Shown here piece after piece: positions 49,300 to 61,512 of a DNA stretch of 64,000 bases. The position numbers and the translations under genes are program-made. The first letter of the stretch is position 1. Each line of letters starts with the position of its first letter. Origin of the DNA: Bactericera cockerelli (taxonomy: Eukaryota; Arthropoda; Insecta; Hemiptera; Triozidae). The stretch spans positions 45,736,530 through 45,800,529 of the forward strand of contig CM044957.1 in the NCBI GenBank assembly GCA_024516035.1, read 5' to 3'. The notes beneath the pieces are model-generated. The model worked only from the letters and a program-made list of their open reading frames with translations. It was not told the DNA's origin and ran no database searches.

Positions 49300-50500
49300 T
49301 AAAATATGTTTTTAGTATATTTGTTCTCACTATAACTAATTGATGTCAAGTTATTTCAACTTTAGATGACAACATTGTGAACGAAAGAAACACAGGGTAT
49401 TTATACAGATATACTATAAAATAGGGTAATTTTAGATAGGGGTTTTACTGAGAAGAAACAGGAAATTCATTAAGTGTGATTTATGAAGATCAAAGGGATC
49501 AATCACCAAGGAATGATGTAGTGGAAAGTGAAGCATTAAATTGGAAATAAAGGATGACCCAGATGAAATAGCTGCATAATAATAATACTCTTCAGTGGAA
49601 GTTAAAAACCAAGGGATTTTAATGCTCAAACCATTTTTTACCACCCAACTGTGGGGTGAAATGTTAGTATGCCTCCTTGCAGTTCACCCTTCACCCTGGG
49701 CAACACATTGACATGCGGCTACCCACTGACAGTTTTGGTGATCAAACAATCACTGCCATCAGATTTTGTGATCAAGTTTATTACATATGTCTTCTCACTT
49801 TGAGATGTGTAATAAAGCCATATGATGAATAAAATAACCACCCAACTCTCATCTAATCTGGCTCTTTTGCTTCCTCCATCTCAATGAGATCCCTTTGACC
49901 TAGGACGTCAAGAGTTCCTGCCTGATACAAGGAATGATTTTAATATTAAGGAGAAGATGCTGCAGATTGTTGTTTGATTCATTTGCACTGTATCCATGAT
50001 TTTAACCAGAAATATGAACCAATAATGATAGTGATGTACCATCTTAATGGACAGTTACATTTTAGCAGATCAACCTAGTGGATCCTTGTACAAAGTCTTT
50101 AAAATTGTTATTTCAGTTTGCTCTTGAAATAAAAACTACTCCAGTTAGAGTTTAGGATTTCAGAAACAACAAACTAATACTTACTTCTGAATGCAATGTC
50201 TATTTTACAGTACAGTAGGAGATGGTGAATCCCAAATGTAGATTGTGATGGCAAAAATCAGTGGCGTTTCGAAACTCATTTCACATTCATGATGACTGAC
50301 ATGCCAATTCCAATCTATAGAGTTGAATTGATTTGATTTTATATAAATTATAAAAGAATTTAGTCTGAGCAGTTCGACGAAATTAACTTCAAAATAAATT
50401 TAAATATTATTTTATCATAATTCAATTACAAAAGGTAATAATAACTTCAACAACAAAATAATAATCACTTCACTAAAGTCACAAACTAGAAATCAGCCAA
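49300..50500. other. Intergenic, repeat remnants
   Basis: SINE A tail remnant at 49575-49650 and a GTGTAATAAAGCCATATG stretch near 49810. Otherwise unassigned. Confidence 0.4.
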
Positions 50501-50835
50501 GATTGTTGGCCGGCCGCCTTAATGCGCGCCAGTCACGTGATCATTCAGCTGAATAAATGACATTATGCATAAAAGATAGTACTTTAAATCCCTTATATGT
50601 AGTGGGATCTTTTCCTCCTGGGATTTTTCTATTTCAATTTTTTTTTAATAAGTAGGTACTCGGATCCAGAGTCCAATGGATGTCCATTAATTGGGATCTT
50701 GAAAAATAACAAAGTAAGTTCGTGTTTCCTCTACCAAAATTAGGTATAATTTTTTTTAGCATAATGGGTGGAAATAAGAAAGTGGCGGAAATGTCCCGCC
50801 CGCGCCGGCGGTAGTGGATGGACCGATATCACGAC
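50500..50835. promoter_or_regulatory. Candidate promoter region upstream of Pds5
   Basis: Two GC- and CpG-rich islands stand out in AT-rich sequence: 50508-50545 (GGCCGGCCGCC, GCGCGCC, and a CACGTG E-box) and 50785-50815 (CCCGCCCGCGCCGGCGG). They lie 1.5-1.8 kb upstream of the first coding exon, where the untranslated exon would be expected. No start site is proven. Confidence 0.35.
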
Positions 50836-51315
50836 ACGACCTCGACTTTTTTAAGCGAATCGACTCCGAAATTTGAAATGAGTCGACTTCCATCTGTAAA
50901 CAATTGGACCATTTTATTTGAAGCGCGGAAATTCAAATCTATTTCAGTGTTTTTAGTTTCAATGTCAATTAACGAAAGTTTCCAATTTCAATTAAAAATC
51001 TAGCTGTTTTCCCCTTTTTCTTTTCTCTATAATCCAGTTACTATATTTATTTTCAAGATTTAATTGTTAAGAAGCGGTTTTTCAATGAACACTGAACTAC
51101 TAAAGTCAACTATGGAAAAGACATGAATACTGTATTAGTTTAAAATTTATTTCCCTCTACTCTTTCCAGCCCTACTCAGGCTGGGTGAAATTTTAAGAAG
51201 CTGTTTTATTTGCAAGGTTATTGTTGGGTAAAATCTCTATAGTGACATGGATATAGCTTTTTAAAGTAAGCCTCAAAAACAAAATATCATATTTGATTTT
51301 TAGATGTAGAATAAC

Positions 51316-51377
51316 CCAGATGGGGCTGACGTCCTTCCAGAAGGACGTCCTTCTGGAAGGATGTCAGCCCCATCTGG
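51316..51377. repeat. Near-perfect 62-bp palindrome
   Basis: Arms of 30 bp (CCAGATGGGGCTGACGTCCT... inverted at CCCCATCTGG) separated by two bases, with one mismatch. Could extrude a cruciform or form an RNA hairpin; too short-looped for a typical miRNA. Confidence 0.93.
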
Positions 51378-51619
51378 TGAAAGTTACTACATTGTGGATT
51401 TTTCTAATTAACTCAGCTTGTTGAGGTTAGTTGGCGACACCTTAAGCTCTTTGTTTTGAGTCCGAGTGATAAGTTGACAGCACTTATTTTGATTCAGGAC
51501 TCAATTTATATCAGTCCAAAAAAATAAAACAAAAAATTTCACCGCGTTATCTGGGATAATAATTAAAATATTGAAGGTGACCCCTTCAATATTTGAGAGC
51601 TGTAGTACTATATTGTCCT

Positions 51620-51800
51620 CTGTCCTGTAGCTCAGGGTTCAAGTTGTCAATCTGGTAATTCAGAGTTTGCTGTTTTGAAATCTATGACATAACAAGTTAT
51701 CATTCCATATTGGGATTTTAACCACACAATACATCTTGAACTCACTGCCGAAATAATGGTACTCAAAGTCCTAATAGGGCCATATAATATAATAACACCT
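51620..51800 (+). mobile_element. SINE family D, diverged
   Basis: CCTGTAGCTCAGGGTTCAAG, CAAGTTATCATTCCATATTG, ATAATGGTACTCAAAGTCCT. Confidence 0.65.
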
Positions 51801-52199
51801 TATTTTCAAGGGTTTCTTCAAATATTAGGTAGGGGTTTTTTTTGGGTGTTAACTGATTACCTACATCATTTTTCTTTTAGATGAAAGAGAGTAAATAGGA
51901 AAAGAAATTTGTATCAGCAATAGTCCACCCCCTGTATAAACTAGCATCAATTATAAATATGTCATTAGTATAAATATGTCAATAATGTATAAACATGTCA
52001 TTAACATTTTTTGTGTTTAAACATGTTAAAAATTATGGGGAAAAAATACCAGGGCTCCATAAGGGACATGTGTTTTCCATTGAGTAAAATTTGTGAAAAT
52101 ACTGCAATGGACCAATTAAGAATTGAGAGATTCTGTCAGTTCAAAAACATTCTATCAGAGAATCAGGGTGGGTTTTGAAATGTATTTCCTTTCTGATAG

Positions 52200-52478
52200 T
52201 ATGGGGGAATTAAACAGGAAGAATACCAGTGTCTCTTGAGGATTAAAAACAGAGAACGGACTTATCAACCCTAAAAAGCCAGGCTAGCTTGCAGTTTCTG
52301 AAAGCTTTGTTTAATGGCTTAAAAAGAAAATGTTCAATTTCTCATGATGGTTGATTGCACATAGAAATATGTAGTTCAGAATGAGCCAATTTTCATATTA
52401 AGTTGGCTGGAGACCATCTCTCACCCTCAGCTGTAGCCAAGCTTTAGACCAAGCTGGTTACAACAAAAACAACAACAT
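52200..52478 (-). mobile_element. SINE-like family G (reverse), diverged
   Basis: GAATACCAGTGTCTCTTGAG through CAGCTGTAGCCAAGC to (CAA)n. Confidence 0.72.
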
Positions 52479-53074
52479 TAATATAATATTTTACAAGGCA
52501 CTACCCTCCTTTTCAACATATTGATGGCTGCTTTGAATCACATCTTCAAATACAGAAAATATAACAATTAGCAATAAAACCATCCATGTATTATTTTATG
52601 CAGAAGATTTTGTTTTATTTTGAAATCAATTCTGATATGTAGAAAACACATATTTTCTTGAATTATTATGATAGTATTCTGCTGGAGATAGCAAGTAAAT
52701 AGAAATACTTAGGTTTAATAGCAAGTAAATAGAAATACTCAGGTTTAATTGCAAGTAAATAGAAATACTTAAGTTGATCTGTTTTATTTCTTTTGAAGAT
52801 GCAAATAAAAAAGAGTTTCCAAGGAAATGTGGATAAGACAAAGCTTTTTGAAAGTATTATGTCAGAAACCACCCTATATGAATCAGAGATATAGGGCTAA
52901 CATTATCTTACAGAAATTAAAATGATTCAGGTCGATTTTTTTTACTTCTTTTTTACTCCTAAACATCTCAGTAGAAAATAGCATAATACTCAAATTTCAA
53001 GTACATATATGACAGAGCTTGTTAAAACTGCCAAACAAAAGGATGCATTATCAGAACATATTATAATTATAATA

Positions 53075-53120
53075 ATATTGCCTTATTTATACTGCCCCAT
53101 TAGGACTATTAAGTCTCAAT
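53075..53120 (-). mobile_element. SINE family D 3' fragment (reverse)
   Basis: GCCTTATTTATACTGCCCCA and GACTATTAAGTC only. Confidence 0.5.
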
Positions 53121-53234
53121 GTCTACAAAATTAAGTGAAGCAAAAATAATATATTTGCATGGCTGAAAAAGACTCTTTTTTAACCACATATTTCTTTGTT
53201 AGGACTTGGATGAGTGATTATTCACATTCAACCT

Positions 53235-53375
53235 CTTGTGATGCTCACTTTTCCCGGCCCAACCCAGGCTGGGTGAGGTAAATGTGGTTATCTGGTTATT
53301 GAGTATCCAGCGAATGCAGACGGGGGTTATACCCGTCTTGAATGATCTCGATGTTAATAAGACGTTAAGCTATAA
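53235..53375 (+). mobile_element. SINE family F fragment
   Basis: CCCAGGCTGGGTGAGGTAAA, GAGTATCCAGCGAATGCAGA and GACGTTAAGC modules, no tRNA head. Confidence 0.6.
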
Positions 53376-53629
53376 AAAAAAAAACATAAATTTCTCTTTT
53401 GTATTACGATTTCTCTTTTGTATTACAAAACGATTAGCAAATGAATTGGCGGTTAAGTAGAAAATGGGATTTTCTCAAGTTCTTGGATGGGTCAAAACAA
53501 TTATTCAGTTTGCTATTATTCGTGACATGAAGTTTGTCCAGTTTTTAATTACCTCTTTGGTGATGAAAATCCCATTTCCAAATCAAAATGTAGAAAATTG
53601 AAGAAGAAAAAATGAAAGCATTGCGCCTT

Positions 53630-53900
53630 GAAGGATTTCGCGAGAACTTTTACTTCAGGACACTTTACCTTTACACCCATGCATTCCGGAAACAGAAAAA
53701 CTCGGTCAGAATTTTCAGCTCCGGCCAGGATTCGAACCCGCAACCTCCGGGACCGTCAATGCTCTAGTTAACTAAGCCACGCAGTTGGCACTTGGGGTGT
53801 TCAGAAATTTTCTGCTCTGCTAGGGATCGAACCCAAGTCATTGTTCCAAGCAAGCCAGTGTGACAATTTCTCCACCCGGCCACGGTGACAATTTCCGCCA
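53630..53900 (-). mobile_element. SINE family K joined to a family C head (reverse)
   Basis: Family K from about 53680 to 53790 (GGATTCGAACCCGCAACC, AACTAAGCCACGC), then a family C segment 53805-53900 ending CACCCGGCCACGGTGACA. Confidence 0.65.
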
Positions 53901-53937
53901 GGAAAATTAGTCAGGATAGACAGTAGTAATGTGTATC

Positions 53938-54085
53938 ACCGACCTCAGTAGCTTAATCGATAAGGCGACGTGCTTGTAACCTGGAGGTCGGTGGTTCAAG
54001 TCCTGGTTTCAGCGTAGATTTAGTAAAGCGAGTTTGAGTAGTTGTGATAACCACGAAAGTGATTAACACAAATATGATAACTTAA
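53938..54085 (+). mobile_element. SINE family B
   Basis: Well preserved; GACCTCAGTAGCTTAATCGA to ATGATAACTT. Confidence 0.8.
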
Positions 54086-54900
54086 AACTTAGTAATGTGT
54101 ATGTGGCGGGTGTTAAATTAGAGCGAATTCACTCCATACAACTGCAAGTGTTCTCAGCAACGTGATGACTTTGAAAGGAGAACGAACAGCTTTTTGTGAT
54201 AACATGAGAACAATGGACATATATTATGGACAATGAATCAGACATGCTGATGCTGAATTGAATTTTATTTCCCGATGAAGGAAGCGTTCATATGTTTGCA
54301 CATTTGTGTAAACAAAGTTACACATGGTGGTTATAGGATTAGAATCAGTACTGAATGGAGGTAGCCCTTAAGCAAACACCACAAAAAAGTTATCAATATT
54401 TTGAAAGGATTCCTATAAAATGTTATAAAGCAACTAAGACAACCTATGACGAAAGAATATAATTTATTTTATTTTTAATAATTTGATCTAGGTCAATAAC
54501 TACCTAAAGTGATTGTACTATTGTAAAAGCTCCGTTTGAATTGTATCCTTATTCAAATCATTCCATATTAGGAGCACTCCCTCACGGAGACAGTTATGAA
54601 GAATTTTTTTTTTATATCTGAATTATAATTATGTTGATAAATAAAAAAGTTTCCAAATCATTCGAAGTCTCAAATAACTTGAATGTAAATCTTAACAAAT
54701 TGAAACTTTGAAATATGTCTTTCATCGGTCGGGTTTCCAAAAAAAAGGTCAACCAAAATCAGTTGGAGAGTGTAAAACAGGATGCTTCAGATCTGTATGA
54801 GCTGACTTTGTTTAATTGTGTTAGCATCGCTTTCAACTAAATGGTCATATTACGACGGGAGTTTTACACACCATTCGCTGGGCAAATAACCTAGCTACTC
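54086..54900. other. Intergenic, nothing recognised
   Basis: AT-rich with no convincing frame or repeat. Confidence 0.4.
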
Positions 54901-54902
54901 AA

Positions 54903-55040
54903 TTTAGGGCGAAATTAATAGACAAATTCTATATATCAAGTCATTGCTAAGCGTCGGTTTTCCCTATCTTACACAGTACGCAATCCGTGACTTAGCGCCA
55001 CAGAGGTATTACAAAAATGTCTATCAATTCCGCCCTCAAA
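54903..55040. mobile_element. MITE family L, short copy
   Basis: AGGGCGAAATTAATAGAC at the left and GTCTATCAATTCCGCCCT at the right are inverted termini; interior has GACTTAGCGCCACAGAGGTA. Confidence 0.75.
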
Positions 55041-55474
55041 CTCACTCAGCCTGAATGGGGCCGAGAATAGCAGTGGATCGTGGATTGCCATGTTGACCAT
55101 AGATGGGTTCGAAACCAGAACGGTCACCAATCCATGTCCTCTCGATGTTTCTTAACTTCAGGGATAAGATGAGAGCTGGTGTGTTCAAAGTGTCTCCGGT
55201 GGTTATGTGCTGACTTTAGGTAAGATATTATTTCTAATTTATTCATTAGATCAATGGGCCTGTTCAGGCGCGGTCGGTGCTAAGGAGCTGCGGAACTGCA
55301 GCACCCCCAGACGAAAAGGAAAAAAAAAGATGTTTGTTTTTTCAAGTCCTAGCTCGTGCAAATTAAAAATAATTACACATTTCTATATATATCTCCCTTG
55401 CCTTTATCCCATATTAGCTTATGTTGCTTTTGGGGTCGGCATTGTTCAACCTCATGGTTGAGGTTGGTAGGGTG

Positions 55475-55757
55475 GAGCACGTTTTTTATGGATGGATGCC
55501 CTTCCTAACGCCAACGATTCTATTTGATTTAACGTCCTGGATTAGGACGGGGGTTTTACCCTCCATTCGCTGGGAATCGTACCAGCTACCCACATTAACC
55601 TCAACCAGCCTGGGTAGGGCCGGAAAAGCCAGCCTCACGTGTTTGGATGGAACAGAATTTTCTTCGAAAAGTCTGCCCCAGCCGGGAGTTGAACTCGGGA
55701 ACTCTGGACTACGGGCAGTAGTCACAACCATTACGCCACGGAGGCTGGCAATTACAC
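55475..55757 (-). mobile_element. SINE family F (reverse), full length
   Basis: GGATGGATGCCCTTCCTAAC to ACAACCATTACGCCACGGAG; the best preserved copy. Confidence 0.82.
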
Positions 55758-55909
55758 ATTTCTATAATAATTAATTTATAATTATATTGATTGACATGGT
55801 GAACATACTCAAACTCGAGTCTTTAGGTACCAAGACAGCGACTATATAAGTCCTATTCCTATTTTAATGTGGTATATGTGGCAGCACCCCCCAAACATGT
55901 ACTTTTTTT

Positions 55910-56105
55910 TAATGTACTTAAGACTTCAATGTTCCTTGAATTTGGTACTTCAGACTTCAATGTTCTTTGAATTTGGTACTTCAGACTTCAATGTTCTTTG
56001 AATTTGGTACTTTAGACTTCAATGGTCCTTGAATTTGGTACTTCAGACTTCAATGTCCTTTGAATGCGGTACTTCAGACTTCAATGTTCTATGAACTCGG
56101 TGACA
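55910..56105 (+). repeat. ~34-bp tandem repeat, six copies
   Basis: GGTACTTCAGACTTCAATGT followed by TCTTTGAATTT, with increasing divergence toward both ends. Confidence 0.9.
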
Positions 56106-56901
56106 CATTTCCAAAGCAACCTAAGGGGTAATCTATTGAAATTTAATAAAACTGGAGCGTCAGCAAAAAATGTCTAGGCATAAAGAGTATTGCACTCACG
56201 TCAATTAAAAAGTTGGAAAAATATGTTATCATTATTACTGTGCAATAATAACATGTCTTATCATTGGCTGTTTCATATTCAGGTTGTGCCTTTCCCCTTC
56301 TGAATTAAACTGATAAGAAAGTCATATAAAATGAAATGAGAGCAGTGTAAGCGGCTCTTTTGACTTCTGACTAGTGCGCTGTTAATCTGATTCTCTCTCG
56401 CAAGGTCAGTCCGTGCTAAACCAGAAAAAAACTTCATTTCAACTTTTTTTTTTATATAGTCCAGTTATGTTATTTTTGCTTCCTATCGACACCGAATTGA
56501 GATAAATTATTTTGTATCTGAATGTTCATAGCCCATAGTTTTAGTTTCAAAGTGATGATAAGTACTGCCAGAGACTGTGTCATTATAAGTTCCCGTGTGT
56601 GTAATCTGCATCAGACTTGGAAGTGGCTGCACCAAACCATCACCCTCCACGACTTTCTCATCAAGGCTACCTCCACTGCTAGAGTAGACAAGATAACATT
56701 GGGGGACCACTGTTGAATACACCAAAGGCAAGAAACACAAATATTGGATTTGTGCGCTCTTCAAACTCGGCACAAGAGAAACCTGCATTTTAAATTTTCA
56801 ACCGAGCTTTGATTTATAAAAGACACTCACCTTGCATAGAACAATAAGTGACATTTAAGTGATTCTAACTTTCTTTGTGCAGTGAAATCCAAAATACAAC
56901 A

Positions 56902-57453
56902 ATGTCTTGTCTTATCAAATCTGCTCTCTTCAAAATCCCCCAAAGCAGCCTCACACTTCTGCTCCGTGCATCTCAGACTCTACCTAGCAGTGGAGTAGCC
57001 ACCGGTCGTCTCTACTCCTCCAAGCCCCGCGCACCCGTGCACAGCGACGAGACCCAGATTCAGAAGTCCGTCTTCATCTCCCAGTCCAGCAACATATTCA
57101 CCAACCTGGCCCTGGAGGACTGGCTGTACAAGAACTTTGACTTTACCAACCACCACGTGATGCTGCTGTGGCGGAACAATCCGTGCGTCGTGATCGGTCG
57201 CCACCAGAACCCCTGGCAGGAGACCAACCTGGGTGTCCTCTATGACGAGGGGATCGAGGTTGCCAGACGCAACAGTGGCGGCGGGACGGTCTACCACGAC
57301 CCCGGGAATCTCAATGTCACCTTCTTCACTCCCCGGGAGAGGTACAACAGACGGCACAACCTGGAAATCATCGCGCGGACGCTGGAACGGGACTGGAACA
57401 TCCACACCGAGATCAATGCTAGAGAGGACATCATGTACGATGAGAAATATAAA
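56902..57453 (+). CDS. Lipt1: Lipt1 coding exon 1
   Basis: 184 codons, ending KYK at a GTATCC donor, phase 0. Reading past the donor adds 11 codons to a stop, so an unspliced transcript would make a truncated protein. Confidence 0.93.
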
Positions 57454-60023
57454 GTATCCTTTACTTCTGGGTGCAATAGTTCTAAATAATGGACGCAGCA
57501 CACAGGAATTTCTTCTATTTGTAGAAAAGACCCCCAGGAAATATGTAATCCTTTACTTCTACACTTAGGGCGGAATTGATAGACGAAATCGATATCTTAA
57601 GTCATTGCTTAGCATCGGTTTTGCCCATCTATTACCGTACGAAATCCGAGACTTACCGCCACAGAGGTATTACAAAATGGATCGGCGCTTTTCTTATACC
57701 TTTGTGGACTCGATTTTGCGTATTGTTTTTTTTTATGAAACTAATGCTCAAGTCCGAACGCGGGATCTCGATTTTCTCTATTAATTTCGCGCTTAATATT
57801 CAAAACACACTTCCAATTATGGACACATCACTTCCTCGTGAATAGTTCACATTGCATACATTTGGCAATGAAATTCACTATCGACTTTCCATTATCGATA
57901 TATTCTGAGGTAAGAATTTATAATTTCCTAAAATTTCCAACCGATTTTATTCAAATTTGTAGAATACTGCCTACATTCTCAATCCTCCAAAAATTCTGTA
58001 CTTTTAAAACCATTATTTCTGCTCTATTTTTTGATTTTATGAAATATCAGAGCTCAATTAATAATTCATTCAGTGTTTTTTACAATCATTCTATATCAGA
58101 CGGTATGACGCAACATGTAAAAGTTCATCAAAATGTATCGGCTGTATTGTTTACGAGATATAAGCACTTAAGATCAGGCAGAGGTCACGCGCACACTCTT
58201 TATCTCCTTGGCCCGCTGCTGGTTTGAAGTTGATGAATTTAAAATAGGAGCATTTGCAAACCGTCTCTTATTCGTGTACAATTTTTTTCTGAAATCGGTT
58301 TTGAAGTTTCTGAGATTTGCGCAGACCGACATTTTTTTTTTAAGTACAAGCTTTCTTCCTGCCATGAACATCAGCAGAGTGGACAAAAAAAACGTTGATT
58401 GACAGTGGCGTAACCAGGATTTTTTCTCGTAAATTTCTCGTTTCCCACTCTTTCTTTTCAAAATGACTTGTATATAATATTACTGTTTTTTTTTTTTTTT
58501 TTGGCAGTGGACCAAAATAAGTCCATACAGCATCTTTTTAACATTACTGTTTCCGGGTTTCCCTTGACCAAAATACCTCGCTCAGATTTCTGGTACGGCG
58601 GCCAAGCTAGGGCGCCCCAACTCCTACCACCATTGCACCTTGCTGGTCAACGTGAACAAGTCGAGGCTGAGTCAGGCCCTGCATAAGCATGAGGTAAGTT
58701 GTTGTTTATTTTTAATATGCATTTAAATAAAATAAATTTTATAATTATTATTATAAGAAAAATATTTTTTATAATAATAATAATATATACTCTTTCGAGG
58801 AAGGTAAACACATAAGCATGCATTTGTTAACTTTTTTTCATTTGTTCCAACAGAAAGGCATCATCTCGAACGCCACCGCCAGCACTCCCGCCCCGACACT
58901 CAACCTCCAGGACATCTGCCCTGAGGTGACTATGGACCGGCTGATCAAAGGCCTGGGCTACGCCTACTTGAGAACCAAAGCCATCTCCATGGAGGACGGG
59001 GGGGACAAGCAGATATCCCAACAGAGAGGCTTCCAGGTCATTAACCCGACGGACGAGTGGTTCCCAGGTGAGATGAACTCAATGCTAGGGGTTGGGTGGA
59101 AGAGATTGCCAAAGGCAATAACCCCGCCTTTTAGTTAGGACACTAGTATCTAGTATTAGACATTTATCGGAAGTAAGAAAAGATGATTGTTTCACAGCCT
59201 TTTTTAATTGTTTTTTTTTAACATGTTTTTATTAATAAATAAAAAACATTGCTCAAGTACGAACCTCAAGTTCAGACTTAAGTATTAGTTTCCCCTTTTA
59301 AAGCAGTGCCCAAAAATGTGCTAAAAACTGGTCCTCAATGTGCGAAAAACATTACCTTCATAATTAGTCTTGAAAATGTTAATCTCATCATTTTCCAATA
59401 TCAATATTCCTTCTCGTTATGTCGCTATTTTCTCACGAGGTATGAGTGGACGCCTTAATGTAACAAAAGATTGAAGAAAACTAGTCTTGAAAAAGGGACA
59501 AGGACTTCGAAGATAAATGTTCATTAACCCGGGTTCAGTACGGTTCGGTTTTATAACGTATCCAGTACACGGTAACGTATACGGTTGTGAGAGATTTCTC
59601 TCACAACCGTACTGATTGCGGGTTAAAATAAAGTGTTGGAAAATCTCGTGCTGAAAATGATCCCCTCCACGCTTTCCAGGTCTGGGCAAGACCCAGCAGG
59701 AGTACCAGAGCTGGGAGTGGCGGTACGGGGCGACCCCCAAGTTCACCGTCTCGCAGTCCTTCCGCATCCCGGACGAACACGGCGGCACGGGGCAACTCGT
59801 CATCTCGCTCGAGATCGTTCACGGCCTCATCGAGAGCGTCTGCTTCAAGATCCCGCCCGCCCTGGTGAACGACGAACACTTCCTGCAGGATGCGGAGCTC
59901 CTGTGTTCTGTGCAAGGACGAAAGTTCACGGAGACCGCACTCGACGACTTGAAAGACGCGTTGACCGCCCGCGGACAGACGTATCTCGGCACCACGCTAG
60001 ACAGAGTGGTGACCACCGTGTGA
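56902..60023 (+). CDS. Lipt1: Lipoyltransferase 1, mitochondrial; complete gene of four coding exons
   Basis: LIPT1 transfers lipoyl groups onto the lipoyl domains of mitochondrial 2-oxoacid dehydrogenase complexes. Exons 56902-57453, 58586-58693, 58854-59067 and 59680-60023 join in phase to 405 residues. The first ~40 residues are Arg/Ser/Leu-rich without acidic residues, as in a mitochondrial targeting peptide. RRNSGGGTVYHDPGN (122-136) is the lipoate-binding signature of the LplA/LIPT family; EKYKISGTA (181-189) holds the conserved lysine. The second domain follows from about 250 with TPKFTVSQSFRIP. The start was chosen at 56902 (AACAATG), just after an acceptor at 56882, so a 5' exon exists upstream. 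No disabling mutation seen. Confidence 0.95.
57567..57798. mobile_element. MITE family L, in Lipt1 intron 1
   Basis: TAGGGCGGAATTGATAGAC at the left, TCTATTAATTTCGCGCTTA at the right. The interior contains GATATCTTAAGTCATTGCTT and CCGCCACAGAGGTATTAC, shared with the 54.9-kb copy. Confidence 0.78.
57800..58585. other. Remainder of Lipt1 intron 1
   Basis: AT-rich; no coding or named repeat seen. Confidence 0.45.
58586..58693 (+). CDS. Lipt1: Lipt1 coding exon 2
   Basis: 36 codons, ISGTAAKLGRPNSYHHCTLL onward, following a CTCGCTCAG acceptor and ending at GTAAGTT; human counterpart [20 protein letters not shown]. Confidence 0.95.
58854..59067 (+). CDS. Lipt1: Lipt1 coding exon 3
   Basis: 214 bp: GIISNATASTPAPTLNLQDI, through INPTDEWFPG; human counterpart GIRSNATASIPSLV...INPTDETLFPGI. 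A family H copy begins about 15 bp after the donor. Confidence 0.95.
59080..59250 (+). mobile_element. Retroelement family H, in Lipt1 intron 3
   Basis: GGGTTGGGTGGAAGAGATTG through CCCCGCCTTTTAGTTAGGAC to TTTTTATTAATAAATAAAAA. Confidence 0.7.
59528..59622. mobile_element. piggyBac-like MITE, 95 bp, flanked by TTAA
   Basis: CCCGGGTTCAGTACGGTT at the left is inverted at AACCGTACTGATTGCGGG on the right, and TTAA flanks both (59524-59527, 59623-59626). An inner perfect hairpin ACGGTTGTGAGAGA / TCTCTCACAACCGT shares its end. TTAA duplications and CCC-starting ends are piggyBac hallmarks. Confidence 0.8.
59680..60023 (+). CDS. Lipt1: Lipt1 coding exon 4 (terminal)
   Basis: 344 bp: YQSWEWRYGATPKFTVSQS onward to RVVTTV and a TGA. 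GC-rich against AT-rich flanks. Human counterpart [20 protein letters not shown]. Confidence 0.94.
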
Positions 60024-60095
60024 CAATTACAGAGGGCCTGTGAGCAAACTACTTTAGCTCGGAATGGCACTTGAGTTGAAGATCTTGGTTATCTA

Positions 60096-60132
60096 GCAAT
60101 AAAAATATAAATTGGTCATCTAGCAATAAAAA
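60096..60132 (+). terminator. Lipt1 polyadenylation signals
   Basis: Two AATAAA hexamers, in CTAGCAATAAAAAT and CTAGCAATAAAAAAT, 75-110 bp after the stop; the short CATCTAGCAATAAAAA segment is itself duplicated. Confidence 0.65.
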
Positions 60133-60134
60133 AT

Positions 60135-61205
60135 AATAAAAAAATTCCAAGAAATCGGAACCGACAAGTTGTTGCGCGTGTTTCGGGCTAAACAGATGCA
60201 AAGTATCTGAACGTTAATTTTTTGTTTATTCTTAATTTTAAGATTCTTTTGTGTTTCTTATACTGGACCCACTTTCCGACCACTTCCTTTTTTTCCCATA
60301 TAACTCAGTGTGTTTTTGGATGGACTAAAATTGGCACAACTTCTAGCCTAGTTTAAATTTTGAATGAACTTTTGTTCGGATTCAACAGAAACAGTACGAA
60401 AACTTACGCTGGAATTGAGAATTTGAGAAAACCCCCCAGAAAAGTTCACGAATGATAAAATTGGAGTTTTCCGTATTTCCAAAGAGTTAAAAAACATTTT
60501 TATCCCACTCTGTGACATTGTAAGGTAATCTTCACTTAAAATCTTGAAGACTTGATTTGAATACTTTTATTTATTTGTACAAGAATGATATTATAAACAA
60601 TACATCTCCTATAAGCTAAGTCTAACTTCTGAGAGTCAAAATTCATACTGTTTTCGTTGAATCAAAACAAAAACTCATGCAATTTTAAACAACAAAAAAA
60701 TATGCCAATTTTAGTCCGTCAGGTAGTACACGGAGTTACATAGAAAACATGGCAAGGGGTCGGATTTATAACTGGGTCTGTGTATATTTCAGTGGGAAAT
60801 TTAAAATGTGGGTTTGTCTTGTGTTGTCTCTTCTTAATTTTATAAAATATAATAATTAATGGTTTGGTGCTTTTGATAGTGTATCTTCTCAGTTTTTTTT
60901 CTTTCTCTCAAAACGTTGAAATTTGTTAGAGTTCATCAACTTGCAACAATAATACCCAACATTGGGTCTGTGTACAAAAACCATTGTACCTTGAAAAAAT
61001 GTCATGTAGTAACCGTTAGCACTGTAGTTTCTCCGAGGCGTTCTCATCGAAAATACCGTTTTTCTTGAGTTTATAGCACACACATTATATATTTTTGGCT
61101 TTGCCGATTTCAAAATATTAGACTTCTCATCATCAGATGGCACCTAATATTCACATTTTGGCAACAACAAAAAAATAGGATAAGTCAAATAAAATAGAAA
61201 ATCAG
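60135..61205. other. Downstream of Lipt1, nothing certain
   Basis: Only a LINE-like 3' fragment near 60550-60600 (GAATACTTTTATTTATTTGT, also at 13420) is recognised. Confidence 0.4.
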
Positions 61206-61308
61206 ATAATGGGCCCTTGAAGACCCGATTGGGGTAAAATTACTTCGCACCTTCTCCTGAAAGTTCCAGACGACGTTTCAACCCTATCATATTTATTTCA
61301 CTTTTCAG

Positions 61309-61356
61309 CTCTACAAGTTCAAGAATTATGACGCCTGGCACTATTTGTGTCGTTGA
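61309..61356 (+). CDS. Possible short terminal exon, copy 1
   Basis: CACTTTTCAG acceptor, then LYKFKNYDAWHYLCR and a TGA. Unrecognised; no partner exon found upstream in this window. Confidence 0.3.
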   Translation, partial: LYKFKNYDAWHYLCR

Positions 61357-61512
61357 AAGTTTTTTTTTTAACACTTAAAAAATGAATACTAATTCTAATT
61401 AGAAAGCGACAAATGGGCCCTTGGAGACCCGATTGGGTTAAAATTACTTCGCACCTTCTCCTGAACGTTCCAGACGACGTTTCAACCCTATCATAATTAT
61501 TTCACTTCTCAG

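Noticed and set aside
56875..56901. Earlier LIPT1 start nine codons upstream
   Set aside because: It would begin at a TTG across a splice acceptor at 56882; the ATG at 56902 has a better context.
57233..57568. Second + strand frame overlapping LIPT1 exon 1, and long - strand frames opposite it
   Set aside because: Shadows of GC-rich LIPT1 coding sequence; only the LIPT1 frame has conserved motifs.
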